Position numbers and translations under genes: made by a program. The notes beneath the pieces were generated by a model. It was not told the DNA's origin. It saw nothing but the letters and a program-made list of their open reading frames with translations, and made no database searches. Below are positions 1 to 11,473 of a stretch of 64,000 nucleotides of DNA, piece by piece. This DNA is from Saltatorellus ferox (GTDB lineage Bacteria; Planctomycetota; UBA1135; GCA-002686595). The stretch's first letter is position 1. Every line of letters begins with the position of its first letter. The stretch covers positions 3,327,524 through 3,391,523 of the forward strand of contig CP036434.1 in NCBI GenBank assembly GCA_007751475.1. The letters are read 5' to 3'.

Positions 1-3000
1 AAGGCAGAGAAGTACGTGGTGGCCAAGGAGGAGTGGACGCGTGAGCGCACCCGGCTCCTGAGCCATCGACTGGTCGGCTACGACCGCACGCTGGACGGGC
101 TCGGACCGATGATCGCCGAGCTGGAGGCCGGCCTCGGGGAACTCCGCGAGCAGCGCGCCGAGTGCGAAGGGCTGATCGAAGAGCGCGAGGCCGAGCGCAG
201 CGAGGTCGTCGAGCAGCTGAGCTCCATCGGCGACGAAGCGTCGAGGATCTCCGGCGACCTGCGGGCCCTGGAGGAGCGCAAGAGTCAGCTGGCGATGCGG
301 ATTGCGAGCTGGGCCGCGAGCGCCTCGGAGGAGAGCGAGCGGGCGGCCGCGCTGGAAGCGCAGCTGCAGGAGCGCGAGGACGAGCTGAGCACGCTCGGCG
401 CGGACGTCGAGGCGATCCGAGAGCGCGCGATCCAGGCCGAGGAGCGCGCCCAGGGGCTCGGGCAGCAGTTCCGCGAGCTGAACAGGACGTACAAGGACCT
501 GCGCCAGGAGGTCCAGGCCCAGAACGATCGGGTGCTGGCGACGCTGCACGAGCGTACGGCGGCCGAGAACCGGGTCGTTCACCTGACCGAGGCGCTGCCG
601 CCGAGCGAGGAGCGCCTGGAGCGCGTGGTTCAGCGCTTCACCGCGGCCGAGGCGCAGATCGCCGAGGTCCAGGACTCCGTGACCATCGCCGAGGAGGGCC
701 TCGGTCTTCTGGCGGAGAACGTGCTGGAGGCCGACCAGGCCCTCGAGGCGACGCGCGAAGAGCGCGCTTCCGTCGACGAGAGCCTCGAGGAGCGCCGCAG
801 GGCTCGCGCCGAGCGCGAGGTGCTGCGCGCGGGCCATCAGAGCCGCGTCGAGGCCCTGCTCGATCGTGAGCGCGAACTCGAGGATCTCTCCGGCGGAGCG
901 CGTCGGGTGCTCGAAGCCGCGGAGACGGGCGACGGTCCGTGCCGCAAGGAAGAGCTGCTGGGCCTCGTCGCGGATCACCTCAAGGCCGACGTGCGCCTCG
1001 CGCGCGCGATCGACGCCGTGCTCGGGGATCGCGCCCATGCGCTCGTGGCGAGCGACGCCCACGCGGCTCGCCGCATCGTCGACTGGTGCGCGTCCGAGGA
1101 AGTCGGGCAGGTCGGCGTGGTGATCCCTCCTGGCGTCGGAGCCCCGGACTGCCCGCCGCCTTCGGACTACGCGCTCTTCGCGCGCTTCGGCGCGGGCGTC
1201 GAGGGCCGCCTCGGTGATCTCGTTCGCTGCGAAGAGTCGATGCGGCCGCTGGTACACGCGCTCTTCTGCGACGTGGTCGTCGTGTCGAGCCTCGACATCG
1301 CGCTCGATCTCGTCGGTCGCGAGCCGGGCTGGCGCTTCGTCACGCCGCGCGGCGAACTCGTCGACTCGGCGGGCATCGTCGGCGGCTACCGCGACGTGGC
1401 CCACGGTTTCGTCGGGCGCCGCTCCAGCGCCGCCGACCTGGAGCATCGGATCGAGGACCTGAACGACGCGATCGCGGCGGATGACGACGCGATCGAGGCC
1501 GCGCAGATGCGAATTTCGCGCCTGGCGGAGATCCTGAAGGTCCAGGCACAGGAGCGCGAGGCGGCTCGCAAGGCGCAGTCCGAGGCGGAGGCGTCGCTGT
1601 CCGCGGCGCGCGCTCGACTGAAGGATCTGGCATCGGCGATGGCGTCCCATGCGGACGAGCGCGGAAAGGCCGAGGCGGACGTCGCACGGATGAAGTCCGA
1701 GCTGGAGTCGGCCGTCGAGGCGAAGACCCGGGCGGGCGATGCGTTCGAGGCCGAGAACGAACGCCTGGAGCAGATGGAGAAAGGCCGTCGCCAGCTCGAG
1801 ACCGAGCGCGAGGATCTCCAGCGCGAAGAAGCCAAGGCCCAGGTGGAGCTCAGCTCCGCGAAGGCCGAGCTCTCGGGCCTGGAGCAGCGCATCACCAGCC
1901 TGGAGCGGCTGCTCGTCGAGACGCGCTCGGAGATCGAACGCTCCGGAACGCGCGCCGTCACCTACGAGAACAGCGCGCAGGAAGGCCGCGTCGAGGTCGA
2001 GGGCATCGTGGTCGAGGCGGAGACGCTCGGCATCGCGCGCCAGGAACTCGACGATACGATCGAATCGCTGCGCGAGCGGGAGCGCTCCGGTGCGGCGCGG
2101 ATCTCCGAGACGCGACGAGCGGCCGAGGCCGTCCAGTCGGAGCTCGATAGCCACGGCGAGCTGCTCGGGAAGCATCGTCTGGAGGCGCAGAAGGCGGACC
2201 TTGCTCGCCAGGAGATCGTCGGTCGTGCGATGGAGGAGCTGGAGCTCGCCGAGCACGATTTGCGGGAAGCCTTCGTGGCGCTGGAGGAAGAACTCGGTTC
2301 ATCGGAGGAACTCAAGGCCCTCGAGAAGCACGTGGCTTCGGTCAAATCGGAGCTCGATCGCCTCGGTCCCGTCAACGTCGAGGCTGTCCACGAACTCGAG
2401 GAGGTCGGTGGCCGACTCGATCACCTGGAGACACAGTCCGCCGACCTCGCCGAGGCGCGCAAGACGCTGCTCGACACGATCAAGACCATCGACGAGGAGA
2501 GTCGCCGCCTGTTCGTCGACACGTTCGAAGAGGTCCGCGCGAACTTCCAGCGGATCTTCCGACTGCTGTTCGGCGGCGGCAAGGCTGACGTGCGCCTCGA
2601 AGAGGGCGTCGACGTTCTCGACGCGGGCGTCGAGATCGTGGCGCGGCCGCCGGGGCGCGAGCTGCTGGCGATCGGACTGCTTTCGGGCGGCCAGCGGACG
2701 ATGACGGCGCTCGCGCTCCTGTTCGCTGTCTTCGAGGCTCGACCCAGCCCCTTCTGCGTGCTCGACGAGGTCGACGCGGCGCTGGACGACGCGAACGTGG
2801 ATCGTTTCCTCGGCATGCTCGACGGCTTCCGTGAGACCACGCAGTTCATCGTCGTGACCCACAACAAGGGCACCATGGCGGCGTCGCAGGCGCTCTACGG
2901 CGTCACGATGCAGGTCAAGGGCGTGTCCCGGTTCGTGTCCGTGGAACTCGACGAGATCGACGAGTTCGTCCCCGAGACCATCGGCACCGCGAAGCGGCCC

Positions 3001-3228
3001 AAGGAAGGCGACGGGGGTGCAGGCAGCGCAGCTTCCTCCGAGGCTGCCTCGGAATCTCCAGCGAGGTCGGCTGATCGCGACCCCGAAACCGGGGAGCCCA
3101 TCAAGGAGATCCCGAGTCAGCGGGCCCGCGAGCTGGCCGAGGCGGACGCGCTGACGGATTCCGTTGCTGAAAGTGAGTCCGGTTCAGAGACGGTGACCGC
3201 ATCGGCGGACTCTGCGTCCCATTCGTAG
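1..3228 (+). CDS. smc: Chromosome segregation ATPase Smc, 5'-truncated by the window edge
   Basis: The reading frame is open from base 1, so the N-terminal ATPase half with Walker A lies outside the window. What remains (about 1,075 residues) starts in Glu/Arg/Ala-rich coiled coil. It crosses a hinge-like globular segment at about residues 300-460 (KADVRLARAIDAVLGDRAHA region) and returns through coiled coil to the C-terminal head. The head shows the signature LLSGGQRTMTALAL, Walker B FCVLDEVDAALDD and the H-loop VVTHNK, the normal SMC arrangement. Smc dimers with ScpA/ScpB organise and help segregate the chromosome; no scp genes are visible here. After the head there is an unusual tail of about 100 residues rich in Ser, Glu and Ala that looks disordered. 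The family is certain; the start codon cannot be seen. Confidence 0.96.
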   Translation, partial: KAEKYVVAKEEWTRERTRLLSHRLVGYDRTLDGLGPMIAELEAGLGELREQRAECEGLIEEREAERSEVVEQLSSIGDEASRISGDLRALEERKSQLAMRIASWAASASEESERAAALEAQLQEREDELSTLGADVEAIRERAIQAEERAQGLGQQFRELNRTYKDLRQEVQAQNDRVLATLHERTAAENRVVHLTEALPPSEERLERVVQRFTAAEAQIAEVQDSVTIAEEGLGLLAENVLEADQALEATREERASVDESLEERRRARAEREVLRAGHQSRVEALLDRERELEDLSGGARRVLEAAETGDGPCRKEELLGLVADHLKADVRLARAIDAVLGDRAHALVASDAHAARRIVDWCASEEVGQVGVVIPPGVGAPDCPPPSDYALFARFGAGVEGRLGDLVRCEESMRPLVHALFCDVVVVSSLDIALDLVGREPGWRFVTPRGELVDSAGIVGGYRDVAHGFVGRRSSAADLEHRIEDLNDAIAADDDAIEAAQMRISRLAEILKVQAQEREAARKAQSEAEASLSAARARLKDLASAMASHADERGKAEADVARMKSELESAVEAKTRAGDAFEAENERLEQMEKGRRQLETEREDLQREEAKAQVELSSAKAELSGLEQRITSLERLLVETRSEIERSGTRAVTYENSAQEGRVEVEGIVVEAETLGIARQELDDTIESLRERERSGAARISETRRAAEAVQSELDSHGELLGKHRLEAQKADLARQEIVGRAMEELELAEHDLREAFVALEEELGSSEELKALEKHVASVKSELDRLGPVNVEAVHELEEVGGRLDHLETQSADLAEARKTLLDTIKTIDEESRRLFVDTFEEVRANFQRIFRLLFGGGKADVRLEEGVDVLDAGVEIVARPPGRELLAIGLLSGGQRTMTALALLFAVFEARPSPFCVLDEVDAALDDANVDRFLGMLDGFRETTQFIVVTHNKGTMAASQALYGVTMQVKGVSRFVSVELDEIDEFVPETIGTAKRPKEGDGGAGSAASSEAASESPARSADRDPETGEPIKEIPSQRARELAEADALTDSVAESESGSETVTASADSASHS

Positions 3229-3402
3229 ACATCCGAGGCACGGGTCCGCAGGCGGCGACCACCCCGTCGCCTCGACGCTGTCTCGAAGTCGTCTCGCGGC
3301 GTCCCGATAGGGTTCGCTCCCGTCGAACGGTTCAAGGCGCGGGAGCAGAAGCCTCGAAGAGTTAGGAAATCGTAATGCCGGCTCGCCGGCTCTCGGTGAT
3401 CC

Positions 3403-5190
3403 ATGAACTCCTTCTCTCTGCCACTGCCGCGCTCGATGGGTGCGCGGAAGTCTCGTACCCGGAAGCTCTGCGGTGCTGCGCTTCTGGCTTCGTGGCTTCT
3501 CGGGATCGCGCCCGAGGGACGGGCGCAGATGGGTGACGGCGGGCTGGATCCTGCGGCGACGAGCTTCCAGAAGCCGAAGCGCGACTATCACGACTACCAG
3601 GAGATCTGTCTCCTTGTCGACGCCTGGGTCGCAGCGGATCCCCGCGTGGAGTCCATCGATCTGGGGGAGTCCCGGGAAGGGCGCAGCGTGCCGGCGTTTC
3701 GATTCTCCAGTCGCAGGCCGGAGGAGTCCTCGGGCCTCTCGATCGAGACGCGGACGGTGTTGATAGTCGGGGGGATCGATGGCCGGAGTCAGGCTGGCTG
3801 CGAGGCGGCGCTGTGGAGCGCGCATGGGCTGCTGGCAGGGATCGATCATCTCGCGTCGGACCTGTCGTTCGTGGTCGTGCCGTGGGCCTCGCCGGACGCG
3901 CTGTCTCGGACGCACGAGGGCATCGACTGGAGCGGACGGAGCATGGCGCCGACGGACGACGACGGCGATGGATCCTTTGCCGAGGACGGTCCTGATGACC
4001 TCGACGGCGACGGGTTGATCCTGGATATGGCCGTACCCGACCCGGAGCACGGAAAGTGGTGCTTCGCCGAGGACCACCGTTTCCTCGTGCCCGCGAGGCC
4101 AGGGGATGCACCGAGGTACACCTTGACCCGCGAAGGTCGGGACGACGACCGGGACGGACTCTTCAACGAGGACGGCCTGGGCGGCGTGAACTTCAACGCG
4201 CACTTTCCCGTCGGCTGGGGGTCGTCCGCCGACGCCCCGGGCCGCGGTCCGTGGCCGATGTCGGAGGGCGTGCCGCGCCGCTTCGCGGATCTAGCGCTGC
4301 GAGAGAACGTGGTGCTCTGCGTTTCCTTCGCGGGCGCGGGCGGCGGCGTCGACTTCGGACGTCCCTCTGCGGATTCGGTCGAGGGCGGAGCCTCCTCGGA
4401 TGCGGAGCACAGGATCCGCCTGGCATTCGAGAGAACGACGGGGCGCATCGGCTGTTCATCGAACGTGGCGGAGCCACCTTCCGGTCGGGCGGTGGACTGG
4501 ATCGTCTCCGTGCTGCCTTGCGTGGCCATGGACGTCGCTGTGTGGGGGCCTGCCGTCGTCGGTGTCGACGGCAGGCCCTTCGCGCCGCGCCTCCATCGCG
4601 GCGGCACCGGGTCCGGTGCTCTCGACCGTTCGAAAGAGGCGCTCGACGCGGGTCGCCCCCTTTGTGACAGCGATGCCGCATGGGCCTTCTGGCTCGATGA
4701 CATTCGAGGGGGGGCGGGGTTCCAGGATTGGCACCCGGTCGACCTCGGCCAGGGTCGCGTGGGCTGGGTCGGCGGCTGGGAGCCGCGGACGCGCTACAAC
4801 CCACCGGCGGATTGCCTGCAGGGCGCGATCGAGGGTCTGCCGCGGTTCGTGTACGAACTCGTCGCCGGTCTGCCCCGGCTGGAGCTGGAGATCTTGAGCG
4901 TCGAGCGCATGGGAGACCTCGTGCAGATCGACGCGCGGGTGACCAACCGAGGCGGTCTCGGCACGGACCTCACCCATCGAAAGGGCGCGGGTGAGGTCAC
5001 GGTCGAGCTGGACCGCGTTGATCCCGCGAGCCTCGTGGCCGGTTCGATGTCGACCAGGTTTCAGAAGCTCGGGCCTTCCGAATCGTCCCGCACGCTGCGC
5101 TGGATGATCCAGGTCAAACCAGGAGCCACCGTCCGTATCCGCGCGCGGGCTGCGACGTCTCCCATGGTCATCCGTGAGGTGCGGTCGTGA
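3403..5190 (+). CDS. Secreted M14 carboxypeptidase-like protein lacking the zinc ligands
   Basis: 595 residues with an N-terminal signal peptide (hydrophobic run LCGAALLASWLLGI, then a likely cut near GRAQM). The fold looks like family M14 zinc carboxypeptidase. A Tyr-rich start (RDYHDYQEICLLVDAW) is followed by GESREGRSVPAF, the VLIVGGIDGRSQAG strand-turn, NFNAHFPVGW and GPWPMSEG, each matching a conserved M14 landmark. In active enzymes the GGIHGRE-type motif supplies His and Glu to zinc. Here the same place reads D-G-R-S (residues 126-129), and the strand that should carry the third ligand (DxHS) reads VLCVSFAG. I infer a non-catalytic binding or scaffold protein. Two Asp-rich insertions (about residues 184-206 and 243-255) resemble calcium-binding loops. 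The stop overlaps the start of the next gene, so the two are probably translated together. Confidence 0.72.
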   Translation: MNSFSLPLPRSMGARKSRTRKLCGAALLASWLLGIAPEGRAQMGDGGLDPAATSFQKPKRDYHDYQEICLLVDAWVAADPRVESIDLGESREGRSVPAFRFSSRRPEESSGLSIETRTVLIVGGIDGRSQAGCEAALWSAHGLLAGIDHLASDLSFVVVPWASPDALSRTHEGIDWSGRSMAPTDDDGDGSFAEDGPDDLDGDGLILDMAVPDPEHGKWCFAEDHRFLVPARPGDAPRYTLTREGRDDDRDGLFNEDGLGGVNFNAHFPVGWGSSADAPGRGPWPMSEGVPRRFADLALRENVVLCVSFAGAGGGVDFGRPSADSVEGGASSDAEHRIRLAFERTTGRIGCSSNVAEPPSGRAVDWIVSVLPCVAMDVAVWGPAVVGVDGRPFAPRLHRGGTGSGALDRSKEALDAGRPLCDSDAAWAFWLDDIRGGAGFQDWHPVDLGQGRVGWVGGWEPRTRYNPPADCLQGAIEGLPRFVYELVAGLPRLELEILSVERMGDLVQIDARVTNRGGLGTDLTHRKGAGEVTVELDRVDPASLVAGSMSTRFQKLGPSESSRTLRWMIQVKPGATVRIRARAATSPMVIREVRS

Positions 5191-6482
5191 TGTCCAGCCT
5201 TCGAAGCGGGTGCCGAGCCGCCCTCGAGAGCGCATCCGTTCTCGTGGGAGTCATTCTCGTGGGAGCCTCGTTCGCGGGCGTCTTGCCGGGCGGCGCCGGC
5301 GGCCTGCCGACGTGGGCGGGTGAAGCGAGGGACGGCGTGGCTCTGGAGCTCGACGCACGCTGGCGTTCATTCGCGGCGGACCTGGCGTCGGCGTCCGGCT
5401 GCGACGTGACCTACCAGAGTCCCTTGGGGCAATCGCTGGGGACGAAGGATCCACAGCGGCGACTGTGGGACGACCATGGCACCGTCGGTATCCTTCGGAT
5501 CGGATCCGCCGCGGGACCCGCGGTTCTGGTGATGCCCGATGGTTTCCTCAGCTGCGCTGAGGCTTCAGAGGCGTATCAGCTGTCCGGCCTCCGGGAGCCA
5601 CGCAGGTTTGCTCAGGAACTCGTCGAGGCCGCTGCGTTTCCCGGTCGCGTGAGCGCTGACGCCAGCGACGCCTCGGGCCGGACGCTGGCCGAACTTCTCC
5701 AAACGCGCGCCATCCTGCTTCCGGTCTGCGTCGCAGCGGGAGATTCCGGTGCTGCGAAACGAAAGCCAGGCCTGAGGGTGGGCGACCCCCGAAGGAACTT
5801 CCCGGTTCGGTGGGAGGAGGCCGTTCGGAAGGCGCCTGAGATGGCCGGACCCTACCCGGGGAGCCACCCGGGAGTGCGGGCCCTGACGGCCTGGCTCAAC
5901 ACGACTCCCGAGTGTGCTGGACTGCTCGTCGTCGGCCCGGGGTCGGAGTCGAGGATTCCCGTCGGTACCCAGCAGGGCTTCGCCGCCGGGAGCCTGGAAG
6001 CGTTCTGTAGCGAGGTCCTTCGCTTCGGCGTCCAGGGCTGCACGGCGGAACAGAGCCTCGAAGCGATCACGCGAGGGCTCAGCGCCTGCGCGGAACTCGC
6101 GATCGAGAGCCCGGTTTGGACCCGACTCGGGAGCACCAACTGGTCGCTGGAAGTGACGGTCACGCGGCGCGGCATGGGGCCAGGCGGCGACGGCGCCGTC
6201 CTGTTGAACGCATCACCGATCGACTCGGAGCTGAGGTGGACTGCCGCTGCGGCGGAAAATCTGGAGTCGGTAGAGCATCCGATGGAGCTGCTGCCCCTCC
6301 GGAACCAGGGAGTTCTCCTGGAGGGCGCCCAGCGCCAGGGCGGACGCCGCGTCCGGCTGTTCTTCTCCGGGAGCCCGGGGAGCCCCGTGAAGGCCTCGAC
6401 GGCCGCCATGCTCATGGTCGAGCTGAAGGCCACATCGCCCCAGGCCCAGCACGCGACCTTGAGGGCCAGTAGCCCGCGCTGA
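5190..6482 (+). CDS. Secreted protein, second degenerate M14-like partner
   Basis: About 430 residues; it starts at ATG 5190 inside the upstream stop (TGATG), or at GTG 5187 just before it. The N-terminus has a long hydrophobic segment (VLVGVILVGASFAGVL) typical of a signal peptide or anchor. It carries faint M14 landmarks: VLVMPDGFLS in place of the zinc motif, VGDPRRNFPVRW for the RNFPxxW motif, and GPYPGSHPGVRALTAWL for the GPxPxSEPExxAL helix. The zinc-binding His and Glu are absent, as in its neighbour, and an Asp again occupies the first ligand position. That two adjacent, translationally coupled genes have lost the same residues suggests a heteromeric non-enzymatic pair. The function is unknown, and the family assignment rests on motif order only. 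Confidence 0.55.
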   Translation: MSSLRSGCRAALESASVLVGVILVGASFAGVLPGGAGGLPTWAGEARDGVALELDARWRSFAADLASASGCDVTYQSPLGQSLGTKDPQRRLWDDHGTVGILRIGSAAGPAVLVMPDGFLSCAEASEAYQLSGLREPRRFAQELVEAAAFPGRVSADASDASGRTLAELLQTRAILLPVCVAAGDSGAAKRKPGLRVGDPRRNFPVRWEEAVRKAPEMAGPYPGSHPGVRALTAWLNTTPECAGLLVVGPGSESRIPVGTQQGFAAGSLEAFCSEVLRFGVQGCTAEQSLEAITRGLSACAELAIESPVWTRLGSTNWSLEVTVTRRGMGPGGDGAVLLNASPIDSELRWTAAAAENLESVEHPMELLPLRNQGVLLEGAQRQGGRRVRLFFSGSPGSPVKASTAAMLMVELKATSPQAQHATLRASSPR

Positions 6483-6698
6483 CCCGTCCGGCCCCGGGAA
6501 TTCGCCGTACGTTCGAGTCTCGTTCAGGGATGAAGGGCCCTTCGGCCGAAGAGGTAGATGTGGTCGCGGCGATCGTCCCGGTTCGGGTGCGTTCCCGCCG
6601 TCGCTGCACGGGCACCGTTCGTTCCGCTCCTGGATCTCGCTAGGACATTCGGGCGACGCTTCCTATCTGGTCGCCGAAGACTCCAGCCCCCTGCTCCG

Positions 6699-8852
<2,154 letters not shown>

Positions 8853-8873
8853 GCCGCCTTCCGGAGCACGCAC

Positions 8874-9998
8874 ATGGGTGGCCAGATCTACCGAATGGAG
8901 GCTGACCGCGCTCGCTTCAAGGAGGTGGTGCGCGGCCGGGTGCGCCGTGACCTGACGAAGTACATGGCCACGACGGAGCTCATGGGGCGGCAGGGAGGGG
9001 AGACCGTGTCCATCCCTGTGCCCGCGGTCGAACTCCCGAGGTTTCGCTTCGGCTCCAACGAGGGCGGCGTCGGTCAAGGTGACGGGGGCGAAGGCGACGA
9101 GGTGGGGCAGAAGGGCGACGGCGACGGCCAGGGCCAGGGGGCCGGAGAAGCCGGCGAACTCACTGGTGAGCACGTCCTGGAGGTCGAGGTCGAGCTGGAA
9201 GAGCTGGCGCGAATGATGGGCGAGGAGCTGGAGCTGCCCAGGATTCAGCCCCGCGGCCACAAAACGATCGAGACGAACGCGGGCCGCTGGAACGGCATCC
9301 GCAACGAGGGCCCGGGCTCGCTCCGCCACTTCCGCAGGACGTTCCGCCGTGCGCTGGTGCGCACGATTGCGTCGGGCGAGTTCGACCCCGCCGACCCGGT
9401 CGTGGTGCCGATTCGCGACGACGAGCGGTTTCGCGCGCGCAAGCCGTCGCCCCGTCCGGATTCGTCGGCGGTCATCTTCCACATGATGGACGTCTCCGGC
9501 TCGATGGGAGCCGAGCAGAAGGACATCGTCCGCATCGAGGCCTTCTGGATCGATACGTGGCTTCGCAGCCAGTACAAGTCGATCGAGGTCGTGTACATCG
9601 TGCACGACGCAGAGGCGAAGGTCGTCGACCAGGACACGTTCTTTCACCTCCGGGAGTCCGGCGGCACGAAGATCTCGTCGGCGTACGAGCTCTGCCTCGA
9701 GCTGATCAAGACGAGGTACTCGCCGGAGAACTACAACATCTATCCGTTCCACTACTCGGACGGCGACAACTGGAGTTCGCGCGACACCGAGCGCTGCATC
9801 GAGCTGATCCGCGACGAACTCCTGCCGCGCGTGAATCAGTTTTGCTACGGCCAGGTGAAGAGCGCCTACGGATCGGGGCAGTTCAAGAAAGAGCTCGACG
9901 GGCCCTTCGGTGCGGACGAGCGGATCGTGACGGCTTCGGTGAGCGATCGCGGCGGCATCCCCGCTGCGATCAAGCGCTTCCTCGGGCAGGGAAGGTAG
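8874..9998 (+). CDS. yeaH: YeaH/DUF444 von Willebrand-type protein
   Basis: 374 residues, preceded by a GGAG ribosome site about ten bases upstream. The N-terminus (DRARFKEVVRGRVRRDL) is the family opening. A Gly/Asp/Gln-rich linker follows (about residues 60-95). The C-terminal half is a von Willebrand A-like domain with a MIDAS motif, MMDVSGSMG, and a later GGTKISSAY that can supply the MIDAS Thr. DUF444 proteins co-occur with PrkA kinases and are thought to act with them in starvation and stress responses; the biochemical role is not settled. It lies between prkA and spoVR in the canonical order. Identification is firm. Confidence 0.93.
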   Translation: MGGQIYRMEADRARFKEVVRGRVRRDLTKYMATTELMGRQGGETVSIPVPAVELPRFRFGSNEGGVGQGDGGEGDEVGQKGDGDGQGQGAGEAGELTGEHVLEVEVELEELARMMGEELELPRIQPRGHKTIETNAGRWNGIRNEGPGSLRHFRRTFRRALVRTIASGEFDPADPVVVPIRDDERFRARKPSPRPDSSAVIFHMMDVSGSMGAEQKDIVRIEAFWIDTWLRSQYKSIEVVYIVHDAEAKVVDQDTFFHLRESGGTKISSAYELCLELIKTRYSPENYNIYPFHYSDGDNWSSRDTERCIELIRDELLPRVNQFCYGQVKSAYGSGQFKKELDGPFGADERIVTASVSDRGGIPAAIKRFLGQGR

Positions 9999-10006
9999 AG
10001 AAGGCG

Positions 10007-11404
10007 ATGGTACGTGGTCCTACCCTTTCACCGCGCCTCTTGGAGGCGGCCGAACTGGCCGAAACGGTGGCAACGGCCGCCGGGCTGACCTTCTTCGACG
10101 TCGTTTTCGAGATGCTCGACGCCGTCGACGTGAACGCGCTGGCGGCCTATGGCGGCTTCCCGACGCGCTATCCGTCTTGGCGCTTCGGCATGGAGTACGA
10201 GTGCCTCGCTCGCGGGCACGAGTGGGGCCTCTCCAAGATCTACGAGCTCGTCATCAACCACGATCCAACGATCGCCTATCTCGTGCGCTCCAACAGCTTC
10301 ATGGAGCAGAAGCTCGTGATGGCGCACGTCTACGGGCACGCGGACTTCTTCCGCAACAGCGCGTGGTTCGCGCCGACGGACCGGCGGATGATCCAGCGGT
10401 TCGAGCAGCACGCGCGATGCATCAAAGAGCACTCCGCGCGACTCGGCCAGGACCGCGTGGAGGAGTTCCTCGACGCGGCGCTGTCCCTCGATACGCTCAT
10501 CGATCCCTACGGAGCGCAGCGACGGATGCGGGCCAGGCAGAGTTCGGGCGGCATGCCCGACGTCGCCGGCGGGCATCGCTCGGGCCAGGGTGCGCTCGCG
10601 CGAGCTAGCCGCGATCGTCTGAATGCGCTCCAGGGAGAGGAGCCTCTACCGGATCCTCCCGAGCAGCAGCAAGCCGTAGGTTCGCCTTTCGACGTGCTTG
10701 GCTACCTGGCTGAGTTCGCGGAGGTCGAGGCCTGGCAGCGCGACATCCTGAGGATCGCAGCCTACGAGGCCGAGTACTTTGCGCCCCAGCGCATGACGAA
10801 GATCATCAACGAGGGCTGGGCTTCGTTCTGGCACAGCCGGCTCCTGACCGGCGGTCTGCTCGACGCCTCCGAGGTGATCGAGTTCGCGGACTGCCATGCC
10901 GGCGCGACCGCGTCGGCACCTGGCCAGCTCAATCCCTACAAGCTGGGGATCGATCTGTTCCGGCACGCGGAAGAGCAGGGACTCGACATCTTCCGCCTGC
11001 GCGCCGTGCACAACGACGTGTCGTTCATCGACGCCGTCGTCGACGAGGCCTTCGTTCGTCGATCGAAGCTGTTCGCGATGGAGCCCGGTTCGGGTCCGGG
11101 GCGCAAGCCCGTGATCGGGAGCCGCGACGCGGACGAGATCAAGGGAAGGCTTCTGTCGAGTCTCGCCTGGGGCGGGCTTCCGCGAATCCGCATGGAGTCC
11201 GCACCAGCAGCCGGATCGTCGGGGGCGCTCGTGCTGCGACACGAACACGATGGCCGCGACCTCAAGCTGGACGAAGCGGGTGTGCTCTTGCGCACGGTCG
11301 GGCGCATGTGGAAGGGGCCGGTGGAGCTCCTGACCCAAGAGGGGGAGGAGGGGCGGAGGCTCCTCTGCGACAAGGGCGAGCTGAGCCTGCGCGAGGCGTC
11401 CTGA
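10007..11404 (+). CDS. spoVR: SpoVR family protein
   Basis: 465 residues starting at ATG 10007, eight bases after the yeaH stop. A longer frame opening at 9557 runs inside yeaH out of frame and is rejected. The conserved SpoVR core is clear: RYPSWRFGMEYE near the start, then IYELVINHDPTIAYL, NSFMEQKLVMAHVYGHADF and FFRNSAWF, and later MTKIINEGWASFWH and NPYKLGIDLF. SpoVR was named for a Bacillus spore cortex phenotype, but it is widespread in non-sporulating bacteria together with PrkA and YeaH, so sporulation should not be inferred. Role here: third member of the stress operon; molecular activity unknown. Confidence 0.93.
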   Translation: MVRGPTLSPRLLEAAELAETVATAAGLTFFDVVFEMLDAVDVNALAAYGGFPTRYPSWRFGMEYECLARGHEWGLSKIYELVINHDPTIAYLVRSNSFMEQKLVMAHVYGHADFFRNSAWFAPTDRRMIQRFEQHARCIKEHSARLGQDRVEEFLDAALSLDTLIDPYGAQRRMRARQSSGGMPDVAGGHRSGQGALARASRDRLNALQGEEPLPDPPEQQQAVGSPFDVLGYLAEFAEVEAWQRDILRIAAYEAEYFAPQRMTKIINEGWASFWHSRLLTGGLLDASEVIEFADCHAGATASAPGQLNPYKLGIDLFRHAEEQGLDIFRLRAVHNDVSFIDAVVDEAFVRRSKLFAMEPGSGPGRKPVIGSRDADEIKGRLLSSLAWGGLPRIRMESAPAAGSSGALVLRHEHDGRDLKLDEAGVLLRTVGRMWKGPVELLTQEGEEGRRLLCDKGELSLREAS

Positions 11405-11473
11405 AGGAGCCCGCGAGCGGATCTCGTCGGTCTTCTGCTTGCAATCCAGAGCGCGGCCACGGACCCTTGGTCC

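Noticed and set aside
6558..6698. Upstream start for prkA
   Set aside because: Adds 47 Arg/Pro-rich residues not found in PrkA proteins; ATG 6699 is preferred, though without a clear ribosome site.
9557..10006. Upstream extension of the spoVR frame
   Set aside because: Overlaps yeaH out of frame and is not SpoVR-like; ATG 10007 fits the family length.
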